Below, piece by piece: positions 53,339-61,623 of a stretch of DNA of 61,623 bases. The notes below the pieces were generated by a model. It saw only the letters and a list, made by a program, of their open reading frames with translations. It was not told the origin of the DNA and did not search any database. The DNA comes from an uncultured Chloroflexota bacterium (GTDB lineage Bacteria > Chloroflexota > Chloroflexia > Chloroflexales > Chloroflexaceae): the NCBI GenBank assembly GCA_937120965.1, contig CAKZKA010000236.1, positions 1-61,623 on the forward strand. The letters run 5' to 3'. The position numbers were made by a program, and so were the translations under genes. The first letter of the stretch is position 1, and each line of letters begins with the position of its first letter.

Positions 53339-53737
53339 CTACCAGACGTAGCAGAGCACCTCACCGCCCACGCGCTCGCGCCAGGCATCGTGGCCGGCCA
53401 GCACCCCTTTGGGGGTCGAGAGAATGCTCAGACCGAGGCCCCCACGCACGCGGGGAATATCTTCGCGCCTGGTGTAGATACGCAGGCCGGGCTTGCTCAC
53501 CCGGCGCAGGCCGGTGATCGCCGGCCGGCGATCAGGCATATACTTGAGCGTGATGGAGAGCGTATTGTACGGCTTTCCTTCAATCACGGCGTAATCTTTA
53601 ATGAACCCCTCGCGCTTGAGAATATCGGCAATTGCCAGCTTCATCTTCGACGAAGGGATATTGACAATGCTTTGACGCGCCATACAGGCATTGCGGATGC
53701 GCGTCAGCATATCGCCAATCGGATCGTTAACGCTCAC
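53339..53737 (-). CDS. rpsH: Ribosomal protein S8
   Basis: A 132-residue 16S rRNA-binding protein: [38 protein letters not shown] and the C-terminal [19 protein letters not shown] signature. It starts at GTG 53737, fixed by GAGGAGG six bases upstream; in E. coli this protein represses the spc operon, and a similar role is possible. Confidence 0.96.
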   Translation of the reverse strand: MSVNDPIGDMLTRIRNACMARQSIVNIPSSKMKLAIADILKREGFIKDYAVIEGKPYNTLSITLKYMPDRRPAITGLRRVSKPGLRIYTRREDIPRVRGGLGLSILSTPKGVLAGHDAWRERVGGEVLCYVW

Positions 53738-53876
53738 GGGGAGCCTCCTCACACGTTGGGTGGCGGTTCCTGGCTGGCGCAAGGCCCTCGCGCGGCGCGC
53801 GGCCGCTTCGGGGCTTGCGCCGGGGCGTGGCACAACCGGTCCACCCCGCATCTGCTACTTGCACGGTATCCCACGT

Positions 53877-54062
53877 CTACCAGCTCGATTTGACCACACC
53901 CGGAATAAGCCCTTTGAGGGCGTGTTCCCTGAAGCAGATGCGGCACATGCCGAATTTCCGCATATACGCCCGCGAGCGGCCACAGATTTTGCAACGGTGG
54001 TACTCGCGCACCTTGAACTTTTGCGGGCGTTGCGCTTTGACGATCCAGGATGTCTTCGCCAA
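53877..54062 (-). CDS. rpsN: Ribosomal protein S14, zinc form
   Basis: A 61-residue short, zinc-binding S14. The zinc ligands are Cys24, Cys27, Cys40 and Cys43 (CKICGR and CRICFRE). It starts at TTG 54062 behind AGGAGG. The short zinc type is typical of Gram-positives and Chloroflexota. Confidence 0.96.
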   Translation of the reverse strand: MAKTSWIVKAQRPQKFKVREYHRCKICGRSRAYMRKFGMCRICFREHALKGLIPGVVKSSW

Positions 54063-54113
54063 GGGTGTTCCTCCTAAAGTGTTGGGCTGGTCAGCGCAAG
54101 CTCCTGGCCCAGA

Positions 54114-54653
54114 CTAATCGCGAAATGGCATGCCGAGGCGCTTGAGCAAGGCATAAGCATGCTCATCGTTGGTGGCGCTGGTCACAATCACCACCTCGAG
54201 GCCTCGCAACTTATCGATCTTATCGTAATCAATGTCTGGAAAGACGATCTGCTCGCGCAGCCCCAGACTGAAATTGCCCCGCCCATCGAAGGAACGCCGG
54301 CTCACCCCACGGAAGTCGCGGATGCGGGGCAGGGCCAGGTTCACCAGCCGGTCGAAAAAGTCGTACATCCGATCGCCGCGCAGCGTGACCATCGCGCCGA
54401 TGGCCATCCCCTCACGGAGCTTGAACGAGGCGATCGACTTGCGAGCGCGGGTAATCACCGGCTTCTGTCCGGTAATCGTCGCCAGATCGTTCACCGCCGC
54501 ATCGAGCGCCTTGGAGTTCTGAACCGCCTCGCCGACGCCGACATTGACCACGATCTTGGTCAGCCGGGGGACCTCCATCACCGACGAGAACTTGAACTCG
54601 TCTTTAAGGGCGGGCACGATCTCCTGCAAATACTTCTCACGCAATCGAACCAT
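54114..54653 (-). CDS. rplE: Ribosomal protein L5
   Basis: A 179-residue 5S rRNA-binding protein: [55 protein letters not shown] and [22 protein letters not shown] 54653 has GGAG nine bases upstream; the ATG at 54662 would overlap that site, so the shorter form is preferred. Confidence 0.95.
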   Translation of the reverse strand: MVRLREKYLQEIVPALKDEFKFSSVMEVPRLTKIVVNVGVGEAVQNSKALDAAVNDLATITGQKPVITRARKSIASFKLREGMAIGAMVTLRGDRMYDFFDRLVNLALPRIRDFRGVSRRSFDGRGNFSLGLREQIVFPDIDYDKIDKLRGLEVVIVTSATNDEHAYALLKRLGMPFRD

Positions 54654-54733
54654 GGTGTTCATCTCCAGGGGCTTGGAGGCGCTCTGGCGCAGCGCGCGCC
54701 GGATGGGGCGTCCTCCGGCCCTGAGTTACCTGT

Positions 54734-55066
54734 TTATTTATCCACGACCGCGTCGCAGGCCTTGCAGAAGCGCACCTTCCGTGGCCGGCCCTTATGATCG
54801 GTCTCCTCCAGGAAGCGATGCCCCGTGCGCGAGGCGCGCCCGCAACTGGGGCAGATGAGCATCACGTTCGAGACGTGGATTGGCGCTTCCATCTCGATGA
54901 TCCCACCGGGCTTGCGAGGGCCGCGGGCCTTCATATGGCGCTTAACGATGTTCAGGCCCTCGACCACCACGCGCTCCTCACGCGGGAGGGCGCGCTTGAT
55001 CTTGCCCTTACGGCCCTTGTCTTTCCCGGCGATGATCAACACCTCATCACCAGTTTTCACGTGCAT
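54734..55066 (-). CDS. rplX: Ribosomal protein L24
   Basis: A 110-residue assembly-initiator protein with a KOW motif at VKTGDEVLIIAGKDKGRKGKI, then VEGLNIVKRHMKARG and a C-terminal CPSCGRASRTGHRFLE segment. The latter contains two or more Cys and may hold zinc, as seen in some lineages. Confidence 0.95.
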   Translation of the reverse strand: MHVKTGDEVLIIAGKDKGRKGKIKRALPREERVVVEGLNIVKRHMKARGPRKPGGIIEMEAPIHVSNVMLICPSCGRASRTGHRFLEETDHKGRPRKVRFCKACDAVVDK

Positions 55067-55088
55067 AATGGCACCTGTGTTTCCTATC

Positions 55089-55457
55089 TCAGAGCACTTC
55101 GGGCGCCAGCGAGACGATCCGCATGAACTGCTTTTCGCGCAACTCGCGGGCCACCGGCCCGAAGATGCGCGTGCCGCGCGGGTTGTTCTCTTTCCCGATA
55201 ATCACGGCAGCGTTATCATCAAAGCGGATGTGCGAGCCATCGGGCCGGCCATACTCCTTGGCCGTGCGGATGATCACCGCGCGCACCACCTCGCCCTTCT
55301 TCACCGCGCCGCCCGGCGTGGCCTGCTTGACCGTGGCGACGATAATGTCGCCGACCCGGCCATACTTCACCACCGAGCCACCCAGCACCCGGATGCACAT
55401 GATCTCTTTGGCGCCGGTGTTATCGGCGACCTTCAAACGCGTCTGCGCCTGGATCAT
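55089..55457 (-). CDS. rplN: Ribosomal protein L14
   Basis: A 122-residue intersubunit-bridge protein: [40 protein letters not shown], and [21 protein letters not shown]. Length is the family's normal 122. It begins five bases after the rpsQ stop. Confidence 0.97.
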   Translation of the reverse strand: MIQAQTRLKVADNTGAKEIMCIRVLGGSVVKYGRVGDIIVATVKQATPGGAVKKGEVVRAVIIRTAKEYGRPDGSHIRFDDNAAVIIGKENNPRGTRIFGPVARELREKQFMRIVSLAPEVL

Positions 55458-55462
55458 TGCGC

Positions 55463-55738
55463 TTACTCCTCACCGCGCTGGAGGATCTCCACCACCCGCC
55501 AGCGCTTGGTGCGACTCAGGGGGCGGGTCTCCTCAATGCGCACGATATCGCCCACCTTGCAGGCATTCTCCTCGTCGTGGGCGTGAAACTTGCTCGTCTT
55601 TCGAATGATCTTGCGGTAGAGCGGATGGGGCTTAAGATAGTCTACCGCCACGACCACCGTTTTATTCATCTTATCGCTCACCACGCGCCCCACCTTCTGG
55701 GTGCGGCGCACGGTAGAGGTCTGCTCAACCTCACTCAT
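55463..55738 (-). CDS. rpsQ: Ribosomal protein S17
   Basis: A 91-residue primary 16S-binding protein with OB fold: [38 protein letters not shown] and [20 protein letters not shown]. The start overlaps rpmC by eight bases. Confidence 0.96.
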   Translation of the reverse strand: MSEVEQTSTVRRTQKVGRVVSDKMNKTVVVAVDYLKPHPLYRKIIRKTSKFHAHDEENACKVGDIVRIEETRPLSRTKRWRVVEILQRGEE

Positions 55739-55943
55739 CGTTCACCTCCTGCTCCAGCTCACGCTCGCGCAGGATGGTTTTGATCCGCGCGATCTCCTTC
55801 TTCACCTGGCGAGGGCGAGACGTATTGGTGAGGCTCCCGGAGGCTTTCTGGAAGCGCAGGTTGAACAGCTCTTCGTAGTGCAGTTTGAGCTGCTCGCGCA
55901 ATTTGGCATCGTCCAGATTACGCAACTCACTCGCTTTCGCCAC
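55731..55943 (-). CDS. rpmC: Ribosomal protein L29
   Basis: A 70-residue two-helix protein at the peptide exit: [37 protein letters not shown] and [14 protein letters not shown]. Starts 17 bases inside rplP and overlaps rpsQ, a tightly packed stretch. Confidence 0.96.
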   Translation of the reverse strand: MAKASELRNLDDAKLREQLKLHYEELFNLRFQKASGSLTNTSRPRQVKKEIARIKTILRERELEQEVNDE

Positions 55944-56370
55944 TGCTCACCTCCAGCTCCGCATCGTCGCGCGTGATAATTTTGCACTTGATCGGCAGTT
56001 TCTGGGCAGCGCGGCGCAGCGCTTCCATAGCGACTTCTTCGCGCACACCGGCCAGTTCAAACATCACGCGACCGGGCTTCACCACGGCCACCCAGTGATC
56101 CACGCTCCCCTTGCCGCCGCCCATACGGGTTTCGGCCGGTTTCTGTGTCACGGGTTTATCGGGAAAGATTCTGATCCAAACTTTACCACCGCGCTTCACA
56201 TAGCCGGTGATAGTCCGGCGGGCCGACTCGATCTGCCGGCTGGTGATCCACACCGGTTCGAGGGCCATCAGCCCGTACTCGCCAAAAGCCACGCTGTTAC
56301 CGCGATAGGAGAGGCCCTCGCTTCGCCCCTTCTGTTGTTTGCGGTACTTGGTACGCTTAGGCAGAAGCAT
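55927..56370 (-). CDS. rplP: Ribosomal protein L16
   Basis: A 147-residue protein near the peptidyl-transferase centre. [39 protein letters not shown], and [20 protein letters not shown] are diagnostic. ATG 56370 lies inside the end of rpsC (14-bp overlap). Confidence 0.97.
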   Translation of the reverse strand: MLLPKRTKYRKQQKGRSEGLSYRGNSVAFGEYGLMALEPVWITSRQIESARRTITGYVKRGGKVWIRIFPDKPVTQKPAETRMGGGKGSVDHWVAVVKPGRVMFELAGVREEVAMEALRRAAQKLPIKCKIITRDDAELEVSSGESE

Positions 56371-57127
56371 TGTCACCCCTCCTCGAGCGGCGTTCGCCGC
56401 GTTCACCGCGTTCGCCGCGTTCGCCGCGTTCGCCGCGCTCCGCGCGCTCAGGGGCCGCCGTGCTCACCTGCTGCTCCACCCGGGCCTTCGCGAGCTGATC
56501 GGGGAACACCTCGCCCTTATAGATCCAGACCTTTACGCCGATGCGCCCGTAGGTGGTATGGGCATGCACCTGCGCGTAGTCAATATCGGCGCGGAGGGTA
56601 TGGCGGGGCACGCGGCCCTCACTCTCATTCTGCACGCGCGCCATCTCGGCGCCGCCGAGGCGCCCCGAGCAGCGCACACGGACACCCTGGGCGCCCAGCC
56701 GCATGGCGCGCTGCACCGCCTGCTTCATTGCCCGCTTGTAGCTGACGCGCTTGTTGATCTGCTCGGCAATGCTCTCGGCAACCAGTTGCGCATCCAGTTC
56801 CGGCTGATGGATCTCCTGGATGTTCAGTTTGATCTTTTTCCCGGTGCGTTTTTCCAGGGTGCTCTTCAGTTGATCAACATTGGTACCGCGCTTGCCGATC
56901 ACAATCCCGGGCTTGGCGGTATATACCGTCACTTCGATCTTATTCGCCGAACGCTCGATCTCGATGCGCGAGACGCCGGCGTTAGCCAACTCCTTGGCGA
57001 TCAGCTTGCGCAGCTCAAGATCCTCGTGGAGTTGTTCGGTATACGTTTCCCCCTCGGCAAACCAGGTCGACTGCCAGGTCTTTATGTAACCGAGGCGGAA
57101 GCCGATCGGATGAACTTTGCGTCCCAA
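56357..57127 (-). CDS. rpsC: Ribosomal protein S3 with an ERG-repeat tail
   Basis: A 256-residue protein at the mRNA entry tunnel with helicase function. [17 protein letters not shown], the KH motif [18 protein letters not shown] and the C-terminal [20 protein letters not shown] are standard. It starts at TTG 57127 behind AGGAGG. The last 30 residues carry about five Glu-Arg-Gly triplets followed by a basic end, encoded by a 9-bp DNA repeat (56397-56443). This extension is absent from most S3 proteins. Confidence 0.96.
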   Translation of the reverse strand: MGRKVHPIGFRLGYIKTWQSTWFAEGETYTEQLHEDLELRKLIAKELANAGVSRIEIERSANKIEVTVYTAKPGIVIGKRGTNVDQLKSTLEKRTGKKIKLNIQEIHQPELDAQLVAESIAEQINKRVSYKRAMKQAVQRAMRLGAQGVRVRCSGRLGGAEMARVQNESEGRVPRHTLRADIDYAQVHAHTTYGRIGVKVWIYKGEVFPDQLAKARVEQQVSTAAPERAERGERGERGERGERGERRSRRGDNASA

Positions 57128-57146
57128 GAGTGCCTCCTCCTGGCAG

Positions 57147-57488
57147 TTAGTAATCTGCTTCATCACCAACGATCACCGTAATGTGCGTCGTTGGCTTGCG
57201 GATCTGGTTTGCCATACCGCGCGCCCGCGGCATAAAGCGCTTGAGTACCGGCCCCTGGTCGGCATAGATGTACTTGATGACCAGGGATTTGCGATCCATG
57301 AAAAAATTGTTTTCCGCGTTTGCCGCGGCCGACTTGATCGTGCGGGCCACCTCGCGGGCCGCCTTCTGCGGCATATAGTCCAGAGTTGCCAGCGCCTTAT
57401 CCACCGGCATCCCCCGCACCACGTCCATCACCAGGCGAACCTTTAACGGCGAGATGCGCACGTAGCGAGTAACTGCTTTGGCTTCCAT
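57147..57488 (-). CDS. rplV: Ribosomal protein L22
   Basis: A 113-residue protein whose loop lines the exit tunnel: [20 protein letters not shown], then [11 protein letters not shown] and the hairpin [23 protein letters not shown] 57488 is the family start; a longer frame to 57728 runs through repeat DNA. Confidence 0.97.
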   Translation of the reverse strand: MEAKAVTRYVRISPLKVRLVMDVVRGMPVDKALATLDYMPQKAAREVARTIKSAAANAENNFFMDRKSLVIKYIYADQGPVLKRFMPRARGMANQIRKPTTHITVIVGDEADY

Positions 57489-57559
57489 AGTTGTACCCGT
57501 TGGAACCCCGGTCTTCTCTGCGGCGCCGCCGCCCAGTACCGGTACAAAACGGACGTTCT

Positions 57560-57690
57560 CGGGAGGACGCAGCCCTCCTCGCCAGCGCGGGGGACGTCCT
57601 GCGGTTGCGCCACATCGGAACGGAAGCGGCGTTTCCCGGCAGGGCCGCACCCTTCCGGGCCTCCCCCCGGCAAGGGTGGAGGAAAACCCG
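57560..57690. repeat. Degenerate dispersed repeats between rpsS and rplV
   Basis: GC-rich sequence with weakened copies of the repeat modules: GGGAGGACGCAGCCCTCC (57560-57577), GGCAGGGCCGCACCCTTCC (57638-57656) and AAAACCCGGTTCCC (57682-57696). It opens a 311-bp gap in the S10 operon (57489-57799) that holds no gene. Confidence 0.6.
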
Positions 57691-57799
57691 GTTCCCGCTG
57701 CGCTCAACGCAGAAGCGGCGCGCGACAAACCTGGTCATTGTACCACATATCACGATGCGCGCGCCGACGGCCAGAACAGGCCGCTCTGGCGACCGGGCG

Positions 57800-58087
57800 T
57801 CATTTCATCTTGCCGCGTTTGTCGGCCTTCTTGCCGCCGTGGCCGCGGAAAAGCCGGGTCGGGGCAAACTCGCCGAGTTTGTGGCCGACCATATTCTCCG
57901 TGATGTAGACCGGAACGTGGCGTCGGCCATCGTGCACCGCAATGGTGTGGCCGATCATCTGCGGGAAGATAGTCGAGTCGCGCGACCAGGTCCGCAGCAC
58001 ACGCTTCTCGTTGGTGCGGTTCATGGTCTCGACGCGCTCGAGCAGCTTGATATCCACGTACGGTCCCTTCTTTGACGAACGGGACAT
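57800..58087 (-). CDS. rpsS: Ribosomal protein S19
   Basis: A 95-residue protein of the small-subunit head: [39 protein letters not shown] and the signature [19 protein letters not shown]. Separated from rplB by 174 bp that contain a short imperfect inverted repeat (CTCCACAG / CTGTAGAGG) but no gene. Confidence 0.96.
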   Translation of the reverse strand: MSRSSKKGPYVDIKLLERVETMNRTNEKRVLRTWSRDSTIFPQMIGHTIAVHDGRRHVPVYITENMVGHKLGEFAPTRLFRGHGGKKADKRGKMK

Positions 58088-58261
58088 ATCTGTACTGCCT
58101 CCTCAACGATCCAGGCACATGTTCAGGCTCAGGTGCTCCGCATTGTCCAGTTCATCTCCACAGTTCCACAGAGAGCATTGTGGAGCTGTAGAGGGGCGGA
58201 GCTGATCCCGCGCGATGCCCTCAAGCAGAACTGGTGTGATGCGTTGCGCTCCCCCGGCGCG

Positions 58262-59092
58262 CTACGGCTTGCGCCGGCGGACAATAAAGGGATCCGACCG
58301 CTTGTTATTGCGCGTCTTGACCCCACGGGCGGGCTTGCCCCACCTGGTCTTTGGCGTGCTCATACCGATAGGCGCGCGGCCCTCGCCACCGCCGTGGGGA
58401 TGGTCGCGCGGGTTCATTGCCGAGCCACGCACGCGCGGGCGGCGGCCGAGCCAGCGGGCGCGGCCAGCTTTGCCAATGCGGATGTTCTGGTGATCCACAT
58501 TTCCGACCTGGCCAATGGTGGCCATGCAGCGGAGGTGGATCATCCGGATCTCACCGGAGGGCATACGCAGCGTGGCATAATCGCCCTCTTTGGCCATGAC
58601 CTGCGCAGCGGCGCCGGCGCTGCGCACGAGCACCCCGCCGCGGCCGATCTCCAGTTCCACATTGTGCACCTGGGTACCGAGCGGAATGGCGCCGAGGGGC
58701 AGGGCGTTACCCACGCGAATATCGGCATTCGGGCCGCTCATCAGCATATCGCCGACATTGATGCCCACGGGCGCGATGATATAACGCTTCTCGCCATCGG
58801 CGTAGGCCAGGAGCGCGATCCGCGCCGAGCGGTTGGGATCGTACTCGATCGCCTGGACGCGAGCGGGGATGTCGTGCTTGTTGCGCTTGAAATCAATGAC
58901 GCGATAAAAGCGCTTGTGCCCGCCGCCGCGGTGCCGGGTCGTAATGCGACCCTGGTTGTTCCGACCGGCACGTTTGCGCAGCGGCTTAATGAGCCCCGGT
59001 TCAGGGCGTTTTCCTTTTGTCAACTCCTCGAAGGTCGAGACCGACATATTGCGCCGGCCCGCCGAGGTTGGTTTGTATTTTCGCACACCCAT
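58262..59092 (-). CDS. rplB: Ribosomal protein L2
   Basis: A 276-residue core protein of the peptidyl-transferase region. [37 protein letters not shown] and the signature [18 protein letters not shown] near the C-terminus, with the essential His in HPHGGG. ATG 59092 is chosen by alignment with the usual start. Confidence 0.97.
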   Translation of the reverse strand: MGVRKYKPTSAGRRNMSVSTFEELTKGKRPEPGLIKPLRKRAGRNNQGRITTRHRGGGHKRFYRVIDFKRNKHDIPARVQAIEYDPNRSARIALLAYADGEKRYIIAPVGINVGDMLMSGPNADIRVGNALPLGAIPLGTQVHNVELEIGRGGVLVRSAGAAAQVMAKEGDYATLRMPSGEIRMIHLRCMATIGQVGNVDHQNIRIGKAGRARWLGRRPRVRGSAMNPRDHPHGGGEGRAPIGMSTPKTRWGKPARGVKTRNNKRSDPFIVRRRKP

Positions 59093-59236
59093 GCTTCTTC
59101 TCCCTGACGGGTGGGGGCGCCGATCCATTCCGACGCCCGCTGAGTCGCGCCCTTGCGGCGCTTACATAACCCTGACCGGCCGCAGCGACGACGTCTGCCG
59201 GTCGTCACTCTGTCGGCGCGACAGCCTGACAGACCG

Positions 59237-59521
59237 CTAGCTCCCAAAAATCTCGATCTGGTCGCCGGGCGCGAGGGTGACAATAGCCTTCTTCCAGTCG
59301 CGCGTATACCCTGTGGCCCGACCGCGGCGCTTGAGCTTGCCGCGCACATTCATCGTATGCACCCGGGTCACGGTGACGTCGAAGATCGTCTCGACAGCAT
59401 GCTTGATCTCCGGCTTGCTGGCCGTGCGCAGCACCTCGAAGCAATACTTGTTTTTCTCCATCAAGAGGGTATTCTTCTCGGTGACGAGCGGGCGAATAAT
59501 AATTTCATGGGGCGTTGGCAT
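59237..59521 (-). CDS. rplW: Ribosomal protein L23
   Basis: A 94-residue protein at the exit tunnel that docks trigger factor and [23 protein letters not shown] and [20 protein letters not shown]. Five bases after rplD; 144 bp before rplB. Confidence 0.96.
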   Translation of the reverse strand: MPTPHEIIIRPLVTEKNTLLMEKNKYCFEVLRTASKPEIKHAVETIFDVTVTRVHTMNVRGKLKRRGRATGYTRDWKKAIVTLAPGDQIEIFGS

Positions 59522-59526
59522 AGCAC

Positions 59527-60183
59527 CTACTCCTTGTCACTCGCCGCCGCGCCGGGGCCCAGAATCCCCTCGACGACCGCCACTGCGGCCCGGGGCATCA
59601 CGATGTTGTCGTAGGTCAACAAATCGCGCACATTCAGATAACTGGCCAGAATAGTCTTAACCTCAGGCAAGTTATTGATCGAGCGCTGGACTATCAGGTT
59701 ATCCGGACTTTTGCTATCAATGACGATCAGCGTTTTCCCGCTCAAGCCATGGGCCTGCAAGAAGGCCAGCGCCTCTTTAGTGCGCGGCTGCTCAAAGCGC
59801 AGCGTATCAATGAAGCGGATCTGCTCGGCGGCGTACTTGGCCGAGAGAGCCGAGCGCACGGCCAGGCGGCGCATCTTGCGCGGCATATGCAGACGGTACG
59901 AGCGCGGGTGGGGGCCATGGGCGATCCCACCGCCCTTGCGATGCGGCGCGCGAATGGAACCCTGGCGGGCGCGTCCGGTTCCCTTCTGGCGGTAGAGCTT
60001 GCGCGTCGAGCCACTTACTTCACCGCGACCACGGGTGTTATGGGTGCCCAGGCGCGCATTGGCCTGCTGCATCACCACATACTGGTGCATAACAGGCACA
60101 TTGGGGGTGATGCCGAAGACGTAGTCGCTGAGTTCAATGCTCCCCACCTGCTCGCCGGCCTGGTTATACAGCGTTGTTTGCAT
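59527..60183 (-). CDS. rplD: Ribosomal protein L4
   Basis: A 218-residue protein whose loop lines the exit tunnel: [38 protein letters not shown] with [20 protein letters not shown] 60183 has GAGG eight bases upstream. In E. coli L4 also attenuates its own operon; no evidence here. Confidence 0.96.
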   Translation of the reverse strand: MQTTLYNQAGEQVGSIELSDYVFGITPNVPVMHQYVVMQQANARLGTHNTRGRGEVSGSTRKLYRQKGTGRARQGSIRAPHRKGGGIAHGPHPRSYRLHMPRKMRRLAVRSALSAKYAAEQIRFIDTLRFEQPRTKEALAFLQAHGLSGKTLIVIDSKSPDNLIVQRSINNLPEVKTILASYLNVRDLLTYDNIVMPRAAVAVVEGILGPGAAASDKE

Positions 60184-60195
60184 CAGGATCACCTC

Positions 60196-60825
60196 TTACT
60201 GCTTCACGGCGCGGCGAATGTGAAGCAACCCATTGCGCGCACCCGGCACCGACCCCTTGACCAGCAGCAGGTTACGCTCGGGGATCACCTCCACGACTTC
60301 CAGGTTCTGCACGGTCACCCGCTTGCCTCCCATTCGTCCGGCCATCTTCTGACCCTTCCAGACACGACCGGGGGTGGTGCCCGCACCGATCGAGCCGGGG
60401 GCGCGATGCCGGTCACTCTGGCCGTGGGTCTTGGGGCCGCCCCGGAACCCATGGCGCTTGACCACGCCGGCGAACCCGCGGCCCTTGGAGGTGCCCGAGA
60501 CATCGACTTTTTGCCCCGCCTGGAACAGATCGACGTTGATCACCTCGCCGACGCTGTGTTCCTGCGGGTTATCGGCGCTGAACTCGCGCAGCACGCGCAG
60601 CATAGTCCCGGCGCCCCTCAGGTGGCCCTGCTGGGGACGGGTCAATTTTCGCGCCGGCACCTCTTCAAAACCGAGTTGCACCGCCTCGTAGCCATCGCGT
60701 TCGACCGTGCGCACCTGCGTGACCACGCACGGCCCGGCGCTGATGACGGTCACAGGAATGACTTCACCATTTGCGGTAAAGACCTGCATCATCCCAACTT
60801 TTCGGCCCAACATTCCGTGAACCAT
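60196..60825 (-). CDS. rplC: Ribosomal protein L3
   Basis: A 209-residue early assembly protein: [40 protein letters not shown] and [19 protein letters not shown] with [15 protein letters not shown]. Start ATG 60825 has GGAGG nine bases upstream. A 342-bp repeat block separates it from rpsJ. Confidence 0.97.
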   Translation of the reverse strand: MVHGMLGRKVGMMQVFTANGEVIPVTVISAGPCVVTQVRTVERDGYEAVQLGFEEVPARKLTRPQQGHLRGAGTMLRVLREFSADNPQEHSVGEVINVDLFQAGQKVDVSGTSKGRGFAGVVKRHGFRGGPKTHGQSDRHRAPGSIGAGTTPGRVWKGQKMAGRMGGKRVTVQNLEVVEVIPERNLLLVKGSVPGARNGLLHIRRAVKQ

Positions 60826-60879
60826 GGAGCACTACCTCCGCAGCATGCGTCCTGGCGCAGCGGCTGCCTGCTTTTGCGG

Positions 60880-61145
60880 CTGCCTGACGCGGGGGAAACC
60901 CGGTGTCCTCGCCTCCCGCCGGATGGCAGGTAGGGTTGGGCACGGTCTCTTCACCCGATTGGTATGCGCGAGGCAGCGCAGTAATATGATGTCTGACGCT
61001 TCAGCCGTCTGTGCGACTGTGCCGCACAACGACACGATGCATGTCGTTTTCTTCCCGGGAGGGCTACGCCCTCTCAAACCCTTCCCGCCGGGAGGGGTGC
61101 GGTTCGACAAGCTACCGCAGGTGGGAAATCCGGTTTCCCGACGTT
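60880..61145. repeat. Dispersed repeats between rpsJ and rplC
   Basis: Contains a degenerate GGGGAAACCCGGTG palindrome (60891-60906), the CTGTGCCGCACAACG module (61018-61031), a GGGAGGGCTACGCCCTCTC module (61058-61076), a GTTCGACAAGCT segment, and GGGAAATCCGGTTTCCC (61122-61138). No gene is seen from 60826 to 61167. Confidence 0.7.
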
Positions 61146-61167
61146 TATCTCAGACCTGGCAACGCCT

Positions 61168-61476
61168 TTACAGCTTAATCTCGATATCCACGCCAGCGGG
61201 GAGGTTGAGCTTCATCAGCGCGTTAATGGTTTGCTGGCTGGGATCGAGGACGTCGATCAATCTTTTATGGGTTCTAATCTCGAACTGCTCCTGCGAGTCC
61301 TTATCGATGAAGCCAGAGCGAATAACGCTAAACTTCTCGATCTTGGTAGGCAGGGGCACCGGGCCCGCCACCAGCGCGCCGGTGCGCTCAGCAGCCTCGA
61401 CGATCTGGCGCGCCGACTGGTCCAGAATCTTATGATCGTATGCCTTGAGGCGGATACGCACCTTTTGCTTGGCCAT
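61168..61476 (-). CDS. rpsJ: Ribosomal protein S10
   Basis: A 102-residue protein, also known as NusE for its role in transcription antitermination. [20 protein letters not shown] and the signature [19 protein letters not shown] are typical. A GAGG site lies eight bases upstream. It follows tuf by 63 bp, the standard str-S10 junction. Confidence 0.97.
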   Translation of the reverse strand: MAKQKVRIRLKAYDHKILDQSARQIVEAAERTGALVAGPVPLPTKIEKFSVIRSGFIDKDSQEQFEIRTHKRLIDVLDPSQQTINALMKLNLPAGVDIEIKL

Positions 61477-61539
61477 AGATTTCCTCTATCTCAACCGGTG
61501 GGGCGAGGCGCGGAGCCTCACCCCACTGAGCACGCTTGA

Positions 61540-61623
61540 CTACTCGATGATCTTGGTGACGACGCCAGCGCCGACGGTGCGCCCGCCCTCACGGATGGCG
61601 AAGCGCAGCCCCTCTTCGATCGC
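61540..61623 (-). CDS. tuf: Elongation factor Tu, C-terminal end (partial)
   Basis: Only the last 27 codons are in the window. They read EEGLRFAIREGGRTVGAGVV and end TKIIE before TAG, the nearly invariant C-terminus of EF-Tu domain III. The gene continues beyond the window edge. Its position directly upstream of rpsJ matches the usual fusA-tuf-rpsJ order. Confidence 0.95.
   Translation of the reverse strand, partial: AIEEGLRFAIREGGRTVGAGVVTKIIE

Overview
The window comes from a high-GC bacterium, most likely a member of the Chloroflexota (class Chloroflexia, the filamentous Chloroflexus/Roseiflexus-type lineage). This is inferred from protein character: a Ycf45-like AAA-R3H ATPase, a two-enzyme PdxS/PdxT vitamin B6 pathway, a B12 acyl-CoA mutase large subunit without its cobalamin domain, a CrtI-type carotenoid desaturase and a tmk-darA pair. 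No rRNA gene is present to confirm the phylum.

Layout. 1-2.7 kb: tandem and dispersed repeats, then a small membrane-protein cluster with one decayed gene. 2.9-6.0 kb: a Nudix protein translationally coupled to DNA primase (dnaG). 6.2-12.3 kb: a Nudix-like/phosphotransferase fusion, tRNA-Ser(GGA), a GAF-domain protein and ClpC. 12.8-15.9 kb: a TPP riboswitch with terminator ahead of a thiamine-type ABC transporter binding protein and fused permease, with no ATPase gene beside them. 15.9-27.3 kb, all minus: an acyl-CoA mutase with an unusual substrate-pocket residue, a peptide-type binding lipoprotein, a P1-family peptidase, a zinc-ribbon membrane protein, darA, tmk, the R3H ATPase, a GNAT-like protein, pdxT and pdxS. 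28.0-36.3 kb, plus: an acidic unknown protein, miaB, a TPR protein with an acidic tail, an AAA ATPase, a CpaF-type secretion ATPase and a carotenoid desaturase. 36.5-37.1 kb: no gene, but a promoter, about 0.55 kb of structured sequence and a terminator, which looks like an orphan non-coding RNA. 37.3-42.1 kb, minus: fabD, fabH, rpmF, yceD, a coiled-coil protein, coaD and rsmD.

42.5-61.6 kb, minus: one long ribosomal-protein cluster. In transcription order it runs tuf (3' end only), rpsJ, rplC, rplD, rplW, rplB, rpsS, rplV, rpsC, rplP, rpmC, rpsQ, rplN, rplX, rplE, rpsN, rpsH, rplF, rplR, rpsE, rpmD, rplO, secY, adk, infA, rpmJ, rpsM, rpsK, rpsD, rpoA, rplQ, truA, rplM, rpsI. The order is the canonical S10-spc-alpha series, but several joints are opened by 100-340 bp of dispersed repeats.

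The intergenic DNA is dominated by a few repeat families: a 19-bp palindrome GGGGAAACCSGGTTTCCCC, a 19-bp palindrome GGGAGGGCGCAGCCCTCCC, a third palindrome around TGCGGCGCAGCCGCA (the three often occur together in fixed order), and a roughly 112-bp element with terminal inverted repeats ending in GTGTTCACA. Two copies of the last are flanked by 8-9 bp direct repeats and behave like a MITE. The items I find most worth pursuing are the orphan RNA, the MITE family, the mutase specificity change, the pseudoknot-like spacer between rpsE and rplR, and the decayed gene with two in-frame TAG codons.
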